A DNA stretch of 64,000 nucleotides. Source: Rhizobiaceae bacterium (lineage in GTDB: Bacteria; Pseudomonadota; Alphaproteobacteria; Rhizobiales; Rhizobiaceae). The stretch spans positions 186,001-250,000 of the forward strand of contig JAHBYW010000005.1 of assembly GCA_019635755.1 (NCBI GenBank), read 5' to 3'. Position 1 is the stretch's first letter, and the number at the start of each line of letters is the position of its first letter. The notes below the pieces were generated by a model that saw nothing but the letters and a program-made list of their open reading frames with translations, made no database searches and was not told where the DNA came from. Below are positions 28,932 to 38,600 of the stretch, piece by piece. The translations under genes and the position numbers were made by a program.

Positions 28932-29837
28932 TCAGCGCAGGACGAGCAGGATCAGGATGCCGGCGACGATCAGGATGCAGCCGGCCGCCTCCATGCGGGT
29001 GATCGTCTCGCGGAAGACGAAGATCGACGCGGCGAAGGTGAAGACGAGCTCGATCTGGCCGAGCGCGCGCACGTAAGCGACCTGCTGCATGGCCATCGCC
29101 GTGAACCAGCACGCCGAGCCCAGGATGCCGGCGACACCGACCAGCGTGGACGAGCGCCAGGCGCGCGCGACCCGGCCGAACTCGCCCATGTCCGTGGCCG
29201 CCATCCAGGCGACCATGATCGCGGTCTGGAAGGTGGAAACGACCGCGAGGGTGACGGCCGCCTGCATGATGAGGTCGGGGCCGCCCAGCGACAGCGCGGC
29301 CGAGCGATAGGCGACGGCGGAGATGCCGAACAGCGCGCCGGACAGGATGCCGATCAGCGCCGTGCGCCCGACCATCGCGGCCCACAGGTTCGACCAGGAC
29401 AGCGGCATGCGCGCGACCGAGATCATCGCGACGCCCAGCACGCCGACGACGATGGCGCCGACGGCGCCCAGCGTGATGCGCTCGCCGAGGATCAGCAGCC
29501 CGAAGATCGCCGCCTGGACCGGCTCGGTCTTGGAATAGGCGGTGCCGACGGCGAAGTTGCGCAGCGTGAACATGTGGACGAGGAGCAGCGTCGCCAGGAT
29601 CTGCGCGACGCCGCCGGCCATCGACCAGCCGGCGAACTCGAATGACAGCGGCGGAAAGGCCCGGCCGGTGCCGTAGTGCAGGATCGCCACATAGGCGATG
29701 GCCAACGGGAAGCCGAAGCCGAAGCGCACGAAGCTGGCGCCGGTGGTGCCGAGCGAGCCCTGCAGCTTCTTCTGGGCTGCCGACCTGAGGTTCTGCAGGA
29801 AGGCGGCGGCGATCGTAATCGGTATCCAGAGTTCCAT
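28932..29837 (-). CDS. EamA-like DMT transporter
   Basis: 301 residues from ATG at 29837, with about ten membrane segments (MELWIPITIAAAFLQNLRSA at the start; AAGCILIVAGILILLVLR at the end) and the paired DMT repeats. The KTEPVQAAIFGLLILGERIT loop is typical of the family. Distinct from the two other DMT genes in this window. Substrate unknown. Confidence 0.87.
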   Translation of the reverse strand: MELWIPITIAAAFLQNLRSAAQKKLQGSLGTTGASFVRFGFGFPLAIAYVAILHYGTGRAFPPLSFEFAGWSMAGGVAQILATLLLVHMFTLRNFAVGTAYSKTEPVQAAIFGLLILGERITLGAVGAIVVGVLGVAMISVARMPLSWSNLWAAMVGRTALIGILSGALFGISAVAYRSAALSLGGPDLIMQAAVTLAVVSTFQTAIMVAWMAATDMGEFGRVARAWRSSTLVGVAGILGSACWFTAMAMQQVAYVRALGQIELVFTFAASIFVFRETITRMEAAGCILIVAGILILLVLR

Positions 29838-29925
29838 GCGGCGTTCCGGCCTTGGCGCGGACACCATCCGTCCGCGCCCGGGCAATACGCCGCGGCGCGG
29901 CCCTCGCGCAACAGCGCGGATGGGG

Positions 29926-31422
29926 TCAGGCTTCGACGAACGCCGGCGGGGCGGTCCGGCCGCCGTGCGGGGCCTGGTCGCCATGCGGCGACTTGATGAA
30001 CAGCACCAGCACAACGACCAGCAGGAAGGCCGAAATCTCGTAGATCAGCGCCGACTCGAGGCTGCCGATAAAGGCCGGATGCGGCAGCGACCCGCTGCCG
30101 AAGCTGGTCTCCAGGCTGGAGAAGAAGATCTGGCCGGTGATCGCGACGCCGACGGCGCTGCCGATCTGCTGGAACGACTGCAGCGCGCCGGAGCCGGCAC
30201 CGGCGTCGCGCGGCGGGACGGTCGCGAGGACGGTCTGGAACAGCGACGAGATGCCGATGCCCATGCCCAGACCGGACAGGAAGAGCGGCGGAACGAACGC
30301 CCAGTGGTCCACCGCGTCGCCGACGCCGTGAACGATATAGCGTAGCGCCGTCATGCCCGCGACCAGCGTCAGCGCGCCGACGGCAATGCGTTCGCGCGGC
30401 CAGCGGCGGCCGAGCCGGCCCGAGATCATCGAGGCGACAAGCACGCCGAGCGGGAAGGGCAGCGTCGTCAAGCCGGACTGGAGCGGGGTCAGACCGAAAC
30501 CGGTCTGGAGGAAGACCGCCAGCACCATGAAGAAGCCGGCGACGCCGGAGAAGAACACCAGCGCCATGGCGGTGCCGACGAGGAAATTGCCGTTGCGCAT
30601 GAGCTCGGCCGGCAGCAGCTGGTCCGCGCCGCGCCGTTCCCTGGCCGACTCGTAGAGGAAAAACAGCAGGAAACCGACCGCGGCCATGCCGATCATGACG
30701 AAGGTCCAGGCGGGCCAGCCATAGCCGTGGCCCTCGATCAGCGGAAAGATCAGCAGCACGATCGACAGGCCGGCGATCAGGATGCCGCCGAAATCGTGGC
30801 GGATGCCGGCATGGCCCTTCATGCTGGGGACCAGCGCCAGCGCGGCGATGACGGTGAAGATGCCGACCGGGATGTTGACGAGGAAGATCGGCCGCCAGTC
30901 GAGGCCGAACAGGTCGGCACCGATGAGCAGCCCGCCGGTGAGCGGGCCGGCCACCGAGGCGAGGCCGGCGGAGAGACCGAACAGCGAGAATGCCTGCGGC
31001 CGCTCCTTCGGCGGAAAGATGACCTGCACGATCGCCAGCACCTGCGGCATCATCATCGCGCCGGCGAAGCCCTGCAGCGCGCGCGCGACGATCAGCGTGT
31101 TCATCGTCGGCGCGAGGCCGCACGCGGCCGAGAAGAGGGTGAAGAGCGAGACGCCGGCGACGAACATGCGCCGCCGTCCGATCTGGTCGCCCAGCCGCCC
31201 GAACGGCAGCAGGCCGAGGGCGAACGCCAGCACATAGGCCGCGATGACCCATTCGATCTCGCTGCTGGTGGCATCGAGACCGGCCTGCAGGCGCGGCAGC
31301 GCGACGTTCACGATGGTGACGTCGATCAGGTTCATGAAGCCCGCGAGCAGGAGCACGAAGAGTGCCGGCCAGCGGTTGGGATAGGCGGTCTCTTCGGCCG
31401 CGGGCATGGGTGCGGAAGACAT
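29926..31422 (-). CDS. MFS efflux transporter, DHA2 (14-TMS, EmrB/QacA-like) family
   Basis: 498 residues with about fourteen hydrophobic segments. The N-terminus FMNLIDVTIVNVALPRLQ is the DHA2 motif D1, and GRLGDQIGRRRMF is MFS motif A. Exports drugs or other amphipathic compounds using the proton gradient. Its ATG overlaps the TGA of the upstream TetR gene by one base (TGATG), so the pair is translationally coupled and the transporter is under TetR control. Confidence 0.93.
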   Translation of the reverse strand: MSSAPMPAAEETAYPNRWPALFVLLLAGFMNLIDVTIVNVALPRLQAGLDATSSEIEWVIAAYVLAFALGLLPFGRLGDQIGRRRMFVAGVSLFTLFSAACGLAPTMNTLIVARALQGFAGAMMMPQVLAIVQVIFPPKERPQAFSLFGLSAGLASVAGPLTGGLLIGADLFGLDWRPIFLVNIPVGIFTVIAALALVPSMKGHAGIRHDFGGILIAGLSIVLLIFPLIEGHGYGWPAWTFVMIGMAAVGFLLFFLYESARERRGADQLLPAELMRNGNFLVGTAMALVFFSGVAGFFMVLAVFLQTGFGLTPLQSGLTTLPFPLGVLVASMISGRLGRRWPRERIAVGALTLVAGMTALRYIVHGVGDAVDHWAFVPPLFLSGLGMGIGISSLFQTVLATVPPRDAGAGSGALQSFQQIGSAVGVAITGQIFFSSLETSFGSGSLPHPAFIGSLESALIYEISAFLLVVVLVLFIKSPHGDQAPHGGRTAPPAFVEA

Positions 31423-32126
31423 CAGGGGACTTTCGTGGAGTTCTTGAGGGGGGATTTCCCGAAAGAGGGTTTCGGGGCCGGCGCTTGCCTAGCCGCCGGG
31501 CCGCGACCCGCGTCGGGCGGCGATGGGTTTTCGAGCGAGCGGAGCAGTTCGGCGCAGACGCCGTCGAACAGCGCCATCGACGCATTGGGGTGGCGCTGCG
31601 AGGCGATCATGGCGCCGAGCACCAGAAGCGCGCCAGCCTCGGGATCGAGGTCGTGACGGAAGCTGCCGTCGTCCCGGCCGCGCGCCAGGACCTCGGCGAC
31701 CTGCGCGAACCAGAACGCCTGCATCGGCCGGATGACGTCGGAAACGACCGGGTCGCGGCGGGCACGCTCCTGCAACTCGGCCATGACCTTGAAGAGCTCG
31801 GCATTGTCGGTGAGGTTCTCGCGGAAATCGTCGAACTCGGAGATCAGCCGCTCGCGCGGCGACAGCGTGTCGCGCGGCCGGCTTTCGTGCTGCGCGATGA
31901 AATCGTCGCGCAGCGACTGCGCCACCAGGCCGATCAGCGTCTCCTTCGTCGGCACGTGGTAGTGCAGCGTCGCGACGTTGATGCCGACGCGGGCGGCGAT
32001 GTCACGGGTGCGCAGGCCTTCGAAACCGCGCTCGGCGATGAGCGACCGCGCGGCCGCGGCGATCTCGCGGCGTCGGTCGGCTGTCGGGGAGGACGGCTTG
32101 TCCTTGGGAGGATGTTGCACGCTCAA
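31422..32126 (-). CDS. TetR-family transcriptional regulator
   Basis: 234 residues from TTG at 32126; GTG at 32120 is an alternative. N-terminal HTH: RREIAAAARSLIAERGFEGL, then DIAARVGINVATLHYHVPTK. The ligand-binding region is alpha-helical, with a low-complexity Pro/Lys-rich tail. A perfect palindrome at 32123-32138 overlaps its start codon, so it very probably represses itself and the coupled efflux gene, with a drug-like ligand as inducer. Confidence 0.92.
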   Translation of the reverse strand: MSVQHPPKDKPSSPTADRRREIAAAARSLIAERGFEGLRTRDIAARVGINVATLHYHVPTKETLIGLVAQSLRDDFIAQHESRPRDTLSPRERLISEFDDFRENLTDNAELFKVMAELQERARRDPVVSDVIRPMQAFWFAQVAEVLARGRDDGSFRHDLDPEAGALLVLGAMIASQRHPNASMALFDGVCAELLRSLENPSPPDAGRGPAARQAPAPKPSFGKSPLKNSTKVP

Positions 32127-32138
32127 TCAAGTGATTGA
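32123..32138. promoter_or_regulatory. Palindromic operator of the TetR-efflux operon
   Basis: TCAATCA (32123-32129) and TGATTGA (32132-32138) are perfect reverse complements with a 2-bp spacer. The site overlaps the regulator's start codon, the usual position and symmetry of TetR autorepression operators. Function is inferred. Confidence 0.7.
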
Positions 32139-32322
32139 TGGAGGGCGGAAAGTCAAGAGACCGGGCGTCGCGAGGTCTGCATCACGCGTCTTAGATTGCG
32201 CGGCGGGGGATGGGCGCGGAGCGACTGTATGCGCCGACGTAAACGATTCGGGCCCTTGTGGGACGAACGCCCACGACGAAAGCCGCGAGGCTCCCGACCG
32301 GAATCGGACCGCGCAGGCCTTC

Positions 32323-32420
32323 GGCCCAACCGGGTGGAGGTGGGGCGGGCCTTCGGGCCCGGACGGGTGGAGATGGGGCGGACCCTAGGCCCGGACGGGC
32401 GGAGATGGCGGGCCTGCGCC
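32323..32420. repeat. 32-33-bp tandem repeat, three copies
   Basis: Imperfect units begin at about 32323, 32356 and 32388; each has GGCCC then GGGTGGAG or GGGCGGAG then a GC-rich end. The array lies in the 290-bp gap just downstream of the secreted barrel-like protein gene. Units abut without spacers. Confidence 0.7.
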
Positions 32421-32430
32421 CGCCGGGTTG

Positions 32431-33498
32431 TCAGCGTTCGCCGTAGCCGCCGCCGACGAGATTGACCTTGCTGCCGGTGCCGGTGTTGGTGCCGGTCCCG
32501 GCAAAGACGAAGACGGCGCCGCCAGCCTTGGTGCCGTAGAAGGCGCCGGCGCCGCCGAACTTGCCGGCGCCGAAGCCGGTGTGCAGGGCGGTGCCGTTCT
32601 TCAGCTTGAGCGAGTCGAACTCGAAGGCCGACGAATCGTTGCCGTTCATCCGCGCCGTGAACTCGACGCGGTCGAACTCGTCGCCGGCGACGACGCCCTT
32701 GCCGGCCAGGTAGGTCTGCCCGCCGACCTTGTTGACGATATGGCCGGTGATCTTGCCGGCGTCGGCGCCGCTGAAGCTGGCGGTCATCTTGACCTTGCCG
32801 GTGTTCATCAGCGTCGCGTTGACCGTCGTGGCCGGGGTGCCCGGCGTGAAGCACGGCCCGGGCACCATAGGCGGACAGAATGTCGGCACGCCCGGGCTGC
32901 CGGGGTCGAAATGGCTGATGCCGACCAGATAGCTGCCGGTCCCGTTGTAAGTCGCGACGTTGTCGGTCTTTTCGCGCTCGGCCTTCATCACGGAGACGGG
33001 GCTCGGGTCGGTGCCGCCGATGCCCAGGCCGATCTCGAGGCCGGTGCCGGTCTCGCGCTGCGAGTACATCAGGAAGGCGTCGCCGCTCTCGCCGTCATTG
33101 CCCACGTCCTTGATCTGCGTGAGCTCGATCCGGCTGGCGCCGTTGCCCTGGTAGACGGCGGTGGTGCCGAGATCGCCGAACAGGCCGGCGCCGGGGGTTC
33201 CGTTCACGGCCAGCTCATGCTTGCCGACGCCGGCGTCCGGACCGTAGCCCGCCATGTCGACACCGTAGGTGACCTCGGCCTTGTTTGCGCCGGCGGTCTG
33301 TCCCGCGTCATAGAGAGCGTTGGTCCCCATCGTCGTGAGGAAGACGCCGTTGAGGCCACGTACGACCTTGTCGTCCAGGACTTTCGGTTCGTCCGGCAGC
33401 AGGGGCCCGCAGCAGCAGGCCTCTCCATATGCGCCGGTGATCACCATGAACATGAAGACGCCGACCACCATCTGGCCGGTCACGCGAAGAATGCGCAT
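32431..33498 (-). CDS. Secreted protein with TbpB-like beta-barrel C-terminal domain
   Basis: 355 residues from ATG at 33498 with a signal peptide (MRILRVTGQMVVGVFMFMVI) ending near YGEA, followed by an unusual CCC triplet. The Cys could be a lipoprotein site, but GEAC is not a good lipobox. The C-terminal part (KITGHIVNKVGGQTYLAG, VEFTARMNG, then GAGAFYGTKAGGAVFVFAGT) resembles the eight-stranded barrel of transferrin-binding protein B-type surface lipoproteins. No Slam or TonB-dependent transferrin receptor gene is adjacent. A surface-exposed role in binding a protein or metal complex is inference. Confidence 0.6.
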   Translation of the reverse strand: MRILRVTGQMVVGVFMFMVITGAYGEACCCGPLLPDEPKVLDDKVVRGLNGVFLTTMGTNALYDAGQTAGANKAEVTYGVDMAGYGPDAGVGKHELAVNGTPGAGLFGDLGTTAVYQGNGASRIELTQIKDVGNDGESGDAFLMYSQRETGTGLEIGLGIGGTDPSPVSVMKAEREKTDNVATYNGTGSYLVGISHFDPGSPGVPTFCPPMVPGPCFTPGTPATTVNATLMNTGKVKMTASFSGADAGKITGHIVNKVGGQTYLAGKGVVAGDEFDRVEFTARMNGNDSSAFEFDSLKLKNGTALHTGFGAGKFGGAGAFYGTKAGGAVFVFAGTGTNTGTGSKVNLVGGGYGER

Positions 33499-33702
33499 GC
33501 GAATGCTCTGCCCCTCAAGCGGCTCAGTCTGGCTGCAGCCGACACGGGCGGACACTGGCGCGTCGGCCGAAACGGGGTCAAGCGACTCCGAAGCGAAAAC
33601 CGTTCGTTAACGGAGGGTTAAGGCGGCGGCCACGAGATTCATTAGCGTGCGTTGCATTAGAGCAACCTAACTTTGTATGAGACCTGTCGCAGCCGGTATG
33701 GT

Positions 33703-35673
33703 TCAGGCGGATCCGGCCGGGCGGGCGAGCCTTTCGCGCAGTCCGTCGTAGAAGTCGGCCAGCCAGGGCAGGCGGAGCTGGAGCTCGTCCACCCGCCGGT
33801 CGCCCGGGCCGGCACGCCCGGCGCGAGCATCCGCGATGAGCGCCGCATGGGTTGCCAGCGCGTCGGCGTCGGCGGTGGGCAAGACCGTCGAAACCGTCTC
33901 GGCGTCGTTCTTGCCCTTGACGCGGACGCTGTCGATCTCGGCGACGGTGTGCCGGTCGCCGACGAGGCGCGCGGTCGCCGCGCCGATCAGCAGCGGCACG
34001 CCATAGACCTTGGTCTGGCCCTCGAGGCGCGAGGCGAGGTTCACCGCGTCGCCCAGCGCCGAATAGTCGAAGCGGAACTCGGAGCCCATGTTGCCGACGA
34101 CGCAGTCGCCGGTGTTGATGCCGATGCCGACATGCAGCGGCAGATGCGTGCGGCCTTCGGAGGCGGCCTCGGCGGCCAGGTCGCGGTTCAGCTCGTCCAG
34201 CGCCCCGATCATGGCGAGCGCGGCATCGACGGCATGGACCGCATGGTCGGGATCGTCCAGCGGGGCGTTCCAGAACGCCATGATGCAGTCGCCGATATAC
34301 TTGTCGATCGTACCGCCGCGGTCGAGCACCACCTGCGACAGGGGGCCGAGCAGCCGGTTGATCAGCCGCGTCAGCCGCTCCGGCTCCGACTTCATCTGCT
34401 CGGAGATCGTGGTGAACCCGCGGACGTCGCAGAACAGGATGGAGAGGGTGCGCCGCTCGCCGCCGAGCTTCAGCTGCGAGGGATCGGCGGCGAGGCGCTC
34501 GACCAGCACCGGCGAAAGGTATTGCGAGAAGGCGCGGGTGATGGCGCGGCGCGCGCGCCGCTCCGCGGCATAGTCGACGCCGGCCTGTCCCGCCGCGACC
34601 AGCACGAAGGCGGCGGCGGGCGCGAACACGGGGACGAAGATGCCGCCCTCGCGGATGAGCAGGTAGCCCGCCAGCGCCATGACCGCGACGGCGGCCAGGA
34701 CGATCGCACCCGTCCACCAGCCGGTGCCGCGCCAGACCGCGAACGCGGCGAGCAGGGCGGCGGCCAGGGTCGACGCCACGCCCAGCCAGCCTGGCGCCGA
34801 GCGGATGGCCAGGCCGGAGGCGAGGTTGGAGAGGACGGTGGCCTGGATCTCGGCACCGGAAACCAAGCGGCCGCTCCGCCGGGTCCAGGAGGTCGAATAG
34901 GCGTCGGCGCCCCCTGACTCGGCGGTCGGCGCGGACTGCATGGACAGGCCGACGATGACGACGCGGTCGCGGAACGTCCCCTCCGGAAGGAATTCGGCGG
35001 GGTCGAGCGCCTGGTAGTAGGACACGGTGGGCAGCGTGCGCGCCGGCCCGAACGCCTGGATGAGCGTGCCGGCGGCGGGTGCGGCGACCGTGATGCCGGC
35101 GGTCTCGGCCAGCACGCGCGCGAAGCCGTCGTCATAGCGGGGCAGGCGGCGGAGCGTCCCGTCGCCGTCCAGCACGATCGACGCGATCCCGGCGCGGGCA
35201 CCGCGCTCGGTGAATTCCGGCAGCGGCTCGACGCGCACGACCTGGTCGGCCTGCGGCGTCTCGATCAGCGTCTCGTCGCCGGCCAACACCACGTCCGGCC
35301 CGAGCGCGGCGGCAAGCGCGGCGTCGGCGGCGGGGTCCGCCGACGGCTCGGCGAAGATGATGTCGAGGCCGATCGCCTTCGCGCCGGCGGCGCGCAGCGA
35401 CTCGACCAGCCGCGCATGCAGGCTGCGCGGCCAGGGCCATTGGCGCTGCAGCTCGGCGAAGGAGGATTCGTCGATGGCGACGATGACCGGCGCGTCGGCC
35501 GGGACCGGGGGAGGGGAGAGCGTCGAGAGGTAGTCGAAGCCGGTCAGTTCGACCTGCCGCCAGCCGGGAAGCTGCGCCAGCAGAGACACCGCAAGCGACG
35601 CGGCGAGCGCCAGCGCGCCCACCTGCAGGCCGCGCCGCGACAGCGCGGGAAGCGGCGCGGACGGGCCGGCCAT
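33703..35673 (-). CDS. CHASE2-domain class III adenylate/guanylate cyclase
   Basis: 656 residues. A membrane anchor (about 15-35), a periplasmic CHASE2 sensor (about 40-290: PVIVAIDESSFAELQRQWPW, AKAIGLDIIFAEPS), further membrane segments (about 297-372), then the cyclase (about 405-600). Catalytic residues are intact: metal-binding Asp416 (FCDVRGF) and Asp462, Lys458 (IDKYIGD), Asn545 and Arg549 (VNLASRLE). Ser538 sits where class IIIb enzymes have Thr. This points to cAMP synthesis. Its ATG is one base after the stop of the upstream FecR-TPR-barrel gene, so the two are coupled and probably work together. Confidence 0.9.
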   Translation of the reverse strand: MAGPSAPLPALSRRGLQVGALALAASLAVSLLAQLPGWRQVELTGFDYLSTLSPPPVPADAPVIVAIDESSFAELQRQWPWPRSLHARLVESLRAAGAKAIGLDIIFAEPSADPAADAALAAALGPDVVLAGDETLIETPQADQVVRVEPLPEFTERGARAGIASIVLDGDGTLRRLPRYDDGFARVLAETAGITVAAPAAGTLIQAFGPARTLPTVSYYQALDPAEFLPEGTFRDRVVIVGLSMQSAPTAESGGADAYSTSWTRRSGRLVSGAEIQATVLSNLASGLAIRSAPGWLGVASTLAAALLAAFAVWRGTGWWTGAIVLAAVAVMALAGYLLIREGGIFVPVFAPAAAFVLVAAGQAGVDYAAERRARRAITRAFSQYLSPVLVERLAADPSQLKLGGERRTLSILFCDVRGFTTISEQMKSEPERLTRLINRLLGPLSQVVLDRGGTIDKYIGDCIMAFWNAPLDDPDHAVHAVDAALAMIGALDELNRDLAAEAASEGRTHLPLHVGIGINTGDCVVGNMGSEFRFDYSALGDAVNLASRLEGQTKVYGVPLLIGAATARLVGDRHTVAEIDSVRVKGKNDAETVSTVLPTADADALATHAALIADARAGRAGPGDRRVDELQLRLPWLADFYDGLRERLARPAGSA

Positions 35674-35674
35674 G

Positions 35675-38600
35675 TCAGAACCTGACCTTCAGCTTCCCGG
35701 TGAAGGTGCGACGCCAGCCGGGCGTGTCCTGCGCGACGAGGAAGCGCTGGTCGAGCAGGTTGTAGGCGGCGAGTTCGACTTCGAGGCGCTTGCCGAACGG
35801 CTCGAAGGTGAGGAAGGCGTCGGTGCTCCAGTAGTGGTCGATCAGATCGCCGAAGGCGTTGCCGACGCGCGGGCCGACATAGGTGCCGGCCAGCGTGACC
35901 TTGACGCTGGACGGGTGGACATAGGTGAAGCCGACGCGGCCGGCGAGTTCGGGAATGTAGGGGACGGGCGCGCCGAAGCCGGGGCTCGTCGGATCGGTGT
36001 TGGTCGAGTCGGCATAGGCAACGGTGCCGAACGCGCCGAAGCCGCCGCCCAGCCAGACATTGGCGGTGGCGCTGACGCGATCGATGCGGGCCGACGCGAT
36101 GTCGATCGTGTCGAGCGAGCCGGGGACGTCGATGGCGAGGCCGAACATGTCCTGGTGCTGGTAGTCGACGCTGGTGAAGAACCGGCTGCCCCACTCGGCT
36201 TCCCAGCGCGCCGCCCAGGTGTCGACATAACCGCCGACGCCGAGCGACACCTGGTTCGACTGCAGGCCGACCATGCCGATCGGCGCGAGCGTCGACGACG
36301 AGAGGGTGTCGGTCTCGCGCAGGAACGCGGCGCGGAGGAAATGACCGTCGAGGGGTGTCCACGCCACGCCGACGCGCGGCTCCGCCCGCGCCAGCGTGCC
36401 GCCCGGGCCGTTCAGCCATGTGCCGAACAGTGCCGCTTCCAGCGTCAGGTCCGGCGTCCCTTCGTAGAGCAGGTCGACATAGGCGCGGCCGAGGGTCAGG
36501 CCGAGGTCGGTTCGGGTGACGGCGGTTGCGGGCACGCCGCCCGCGATGGCGATCGCGTCGACCTCGACGCGCGACTGGTCGGCGGTTCCGCCCTCGACGC
36601 CGTAGCGGATCGTCAGGTCGTCGACGCCGTAGGTGTGATTGACGGCGCCGACATAGGTCGTCAGGTCGGTGGTGATGCCGAGGTCGCGGGTGCCGATCGC
36701 AACGAGGCCGGCCGGGCCGAGATCGGAGAAGATCGTCGCCGCCTCGTCGCTGGCGCGGCGGTAGCCGGAGGCGAATAAGGCCGCGCTGGCGACGTTGCGA
36801 TGGCCGAAGGTGTGGCTCCAGGCGACGCCCGCTTCGCCCGTCTTGTCCTCGACGCGCCGGTCGAACGTGATGGCGTCGATCGAGATCGGGCCGGGCAGAA
36901 TGACCGGCGGCACCGGGATGACGATCGCGTCGGTCAGCGCCTGGTCCCCGTCGCGGACGTTGACATAGGCGACGACGCGGTCGTTCGGGGTCGGGCGCGC
37001 GGTCAGGTAACCCACGCCGGAAATGTCCTCGTATCCGAGGTCGAACAGCACCGTGGGCACGCCGATGGCCGGGGGCGTGTAGGTGCGGGATTCGTCGGTG
37101 CGCCGGGCGTTGACCTGGCCGTAGAAGCTCCAGGGGAAGGGGTTGGCGGCATAACCCTGAAGCTCGGCCTCGGCCGTCCAGCCCCAGTCGCCGCCCTTGT
37201 TGACGAAGCCGCCGCCGATCGCGCCTTCCAGGAACGGGCGGCGGAACAGATTGGCGCTGCGCGAACGGGCGGAGACCATGGCCGGGTCGATCAGCAGGCC
37301 CTGGACGAAGGACGACATGCCGGACTCGTTGACGCCCGGTTCGACCGGCGACGTGCCTTCCCGCAGGCTGTTGGCGAACGGGTTGGCGCTGCCGGCGATG
37401 GCCTGGTCGACATGGCCGGCAGCATTGAACGGATCGAATGCGACTGCGCCGTAATAGCCGCCCCACGCGTCCAGCCCCTGCAGGCGGAAGGCGCCGTTCA
37501 GCGCCGAACCGGCCTCGCGATTGGCGCGTGCCGACGCATAGGCGCCACCGCGCGCGCGGGCGCGCTTCATCGTTTCCTGCGCGCTGGAGATCGCCGTGTC
37601 GGACTCGGAACTGTCGATGGCGACGGCCGCCGCGAAGCTCGACGTGACCGGATCGTTGGGGTCCAGCCGGTCGGCATTGCGCATCGCCTGCGCGGCCGGC
37701 TCGCCGTCGCCGGACTCGTAGTAGCCGGCGGCCAGCATCAGCAGCGCCTGCGAATAGGCGGGGTTGGCGGTGGAGCCGGCGAGCAGGTCGCGCATCGCCT
37801 TGTCGATCTCGCCGGTCTGCAGATGGTATCGGCCGCGCGCCACCAGCGCGATGTCGAAGGTCGGGTCGTAGGTGAGCGCGAGGTCGATCTGCGCCTTCGC
37901 CTCGTCGAGCCGGTCCTGGTCGAGGTAGAGGATCGCGAGGTTGGCGCGCGAGGCGGGGTCCTGCGGGTCGAGCTCGATGGCCCTGAGAAGCGCTTCCTCG
38001 GCCTCGCGGCTGGCGCCCTGTTCGCTCAGCACGAGTCCGAGCGCATTCCAGATCGTGGTCGAGCCCGGTGCGATCGCCACGGCGCGCTCCAGATCCTCCA
38101 GCGCACCGTCGAGGTCGCTCTCGATGCCGGTGCGGTAGTTGGCGCGCGCTTCCAGCGCGGTCGGCTCGTCCGGATCGAGCGACAGCGCCCGCTCATAGGC
38201 CTCGCGGACCTGCTCGCGGTCGTCGACCAGCAGCGCGAACTGCGCGCGGACGGCGGGAAGCGTCGGGTCGTCGGGGAAACGCGCCTCGGCGCGCTTCAGC
38301 ACCTCGATCGCGGCGGGGATATCGTGGAGAAAACCCGCCGTCAGCGCCGCGGCCATCGCGGCATACGGGCTGCTTGCTTCGAGACCGGGCGCAGGCTCCA
38401 CGCGTGACGGGTCGGCGAGCGAGCGGGAGAAATAGCCGCCATAGGCGGCGACGGCGCGGCGCTTCGCGTCGAGACCGGGCTGCGCCGCAGCGAACAGGCG
38501 CGCGGCATCGGCGTAGCGCTGCTCGGCGCCCGCAATGAACGCCTCGATGAGCGTCAGCCGCGCGTTCTGTGCCGCCGAAAGGCGGGAGCGCCGCGCTTCG

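Noticed and set aside
33703-35673. The CHASE2 cyclase as a true PycC pyrimidine cyclase.
   Set aside because: Catalytic and base-contact residues (Lys458, Ser538 in FDYSALGD) match ordinary CHASE2 adenylate cyclases, so cCMP/cUMP synthesis cannot be claimed from sequence. The locus remains interesting for its architecture.
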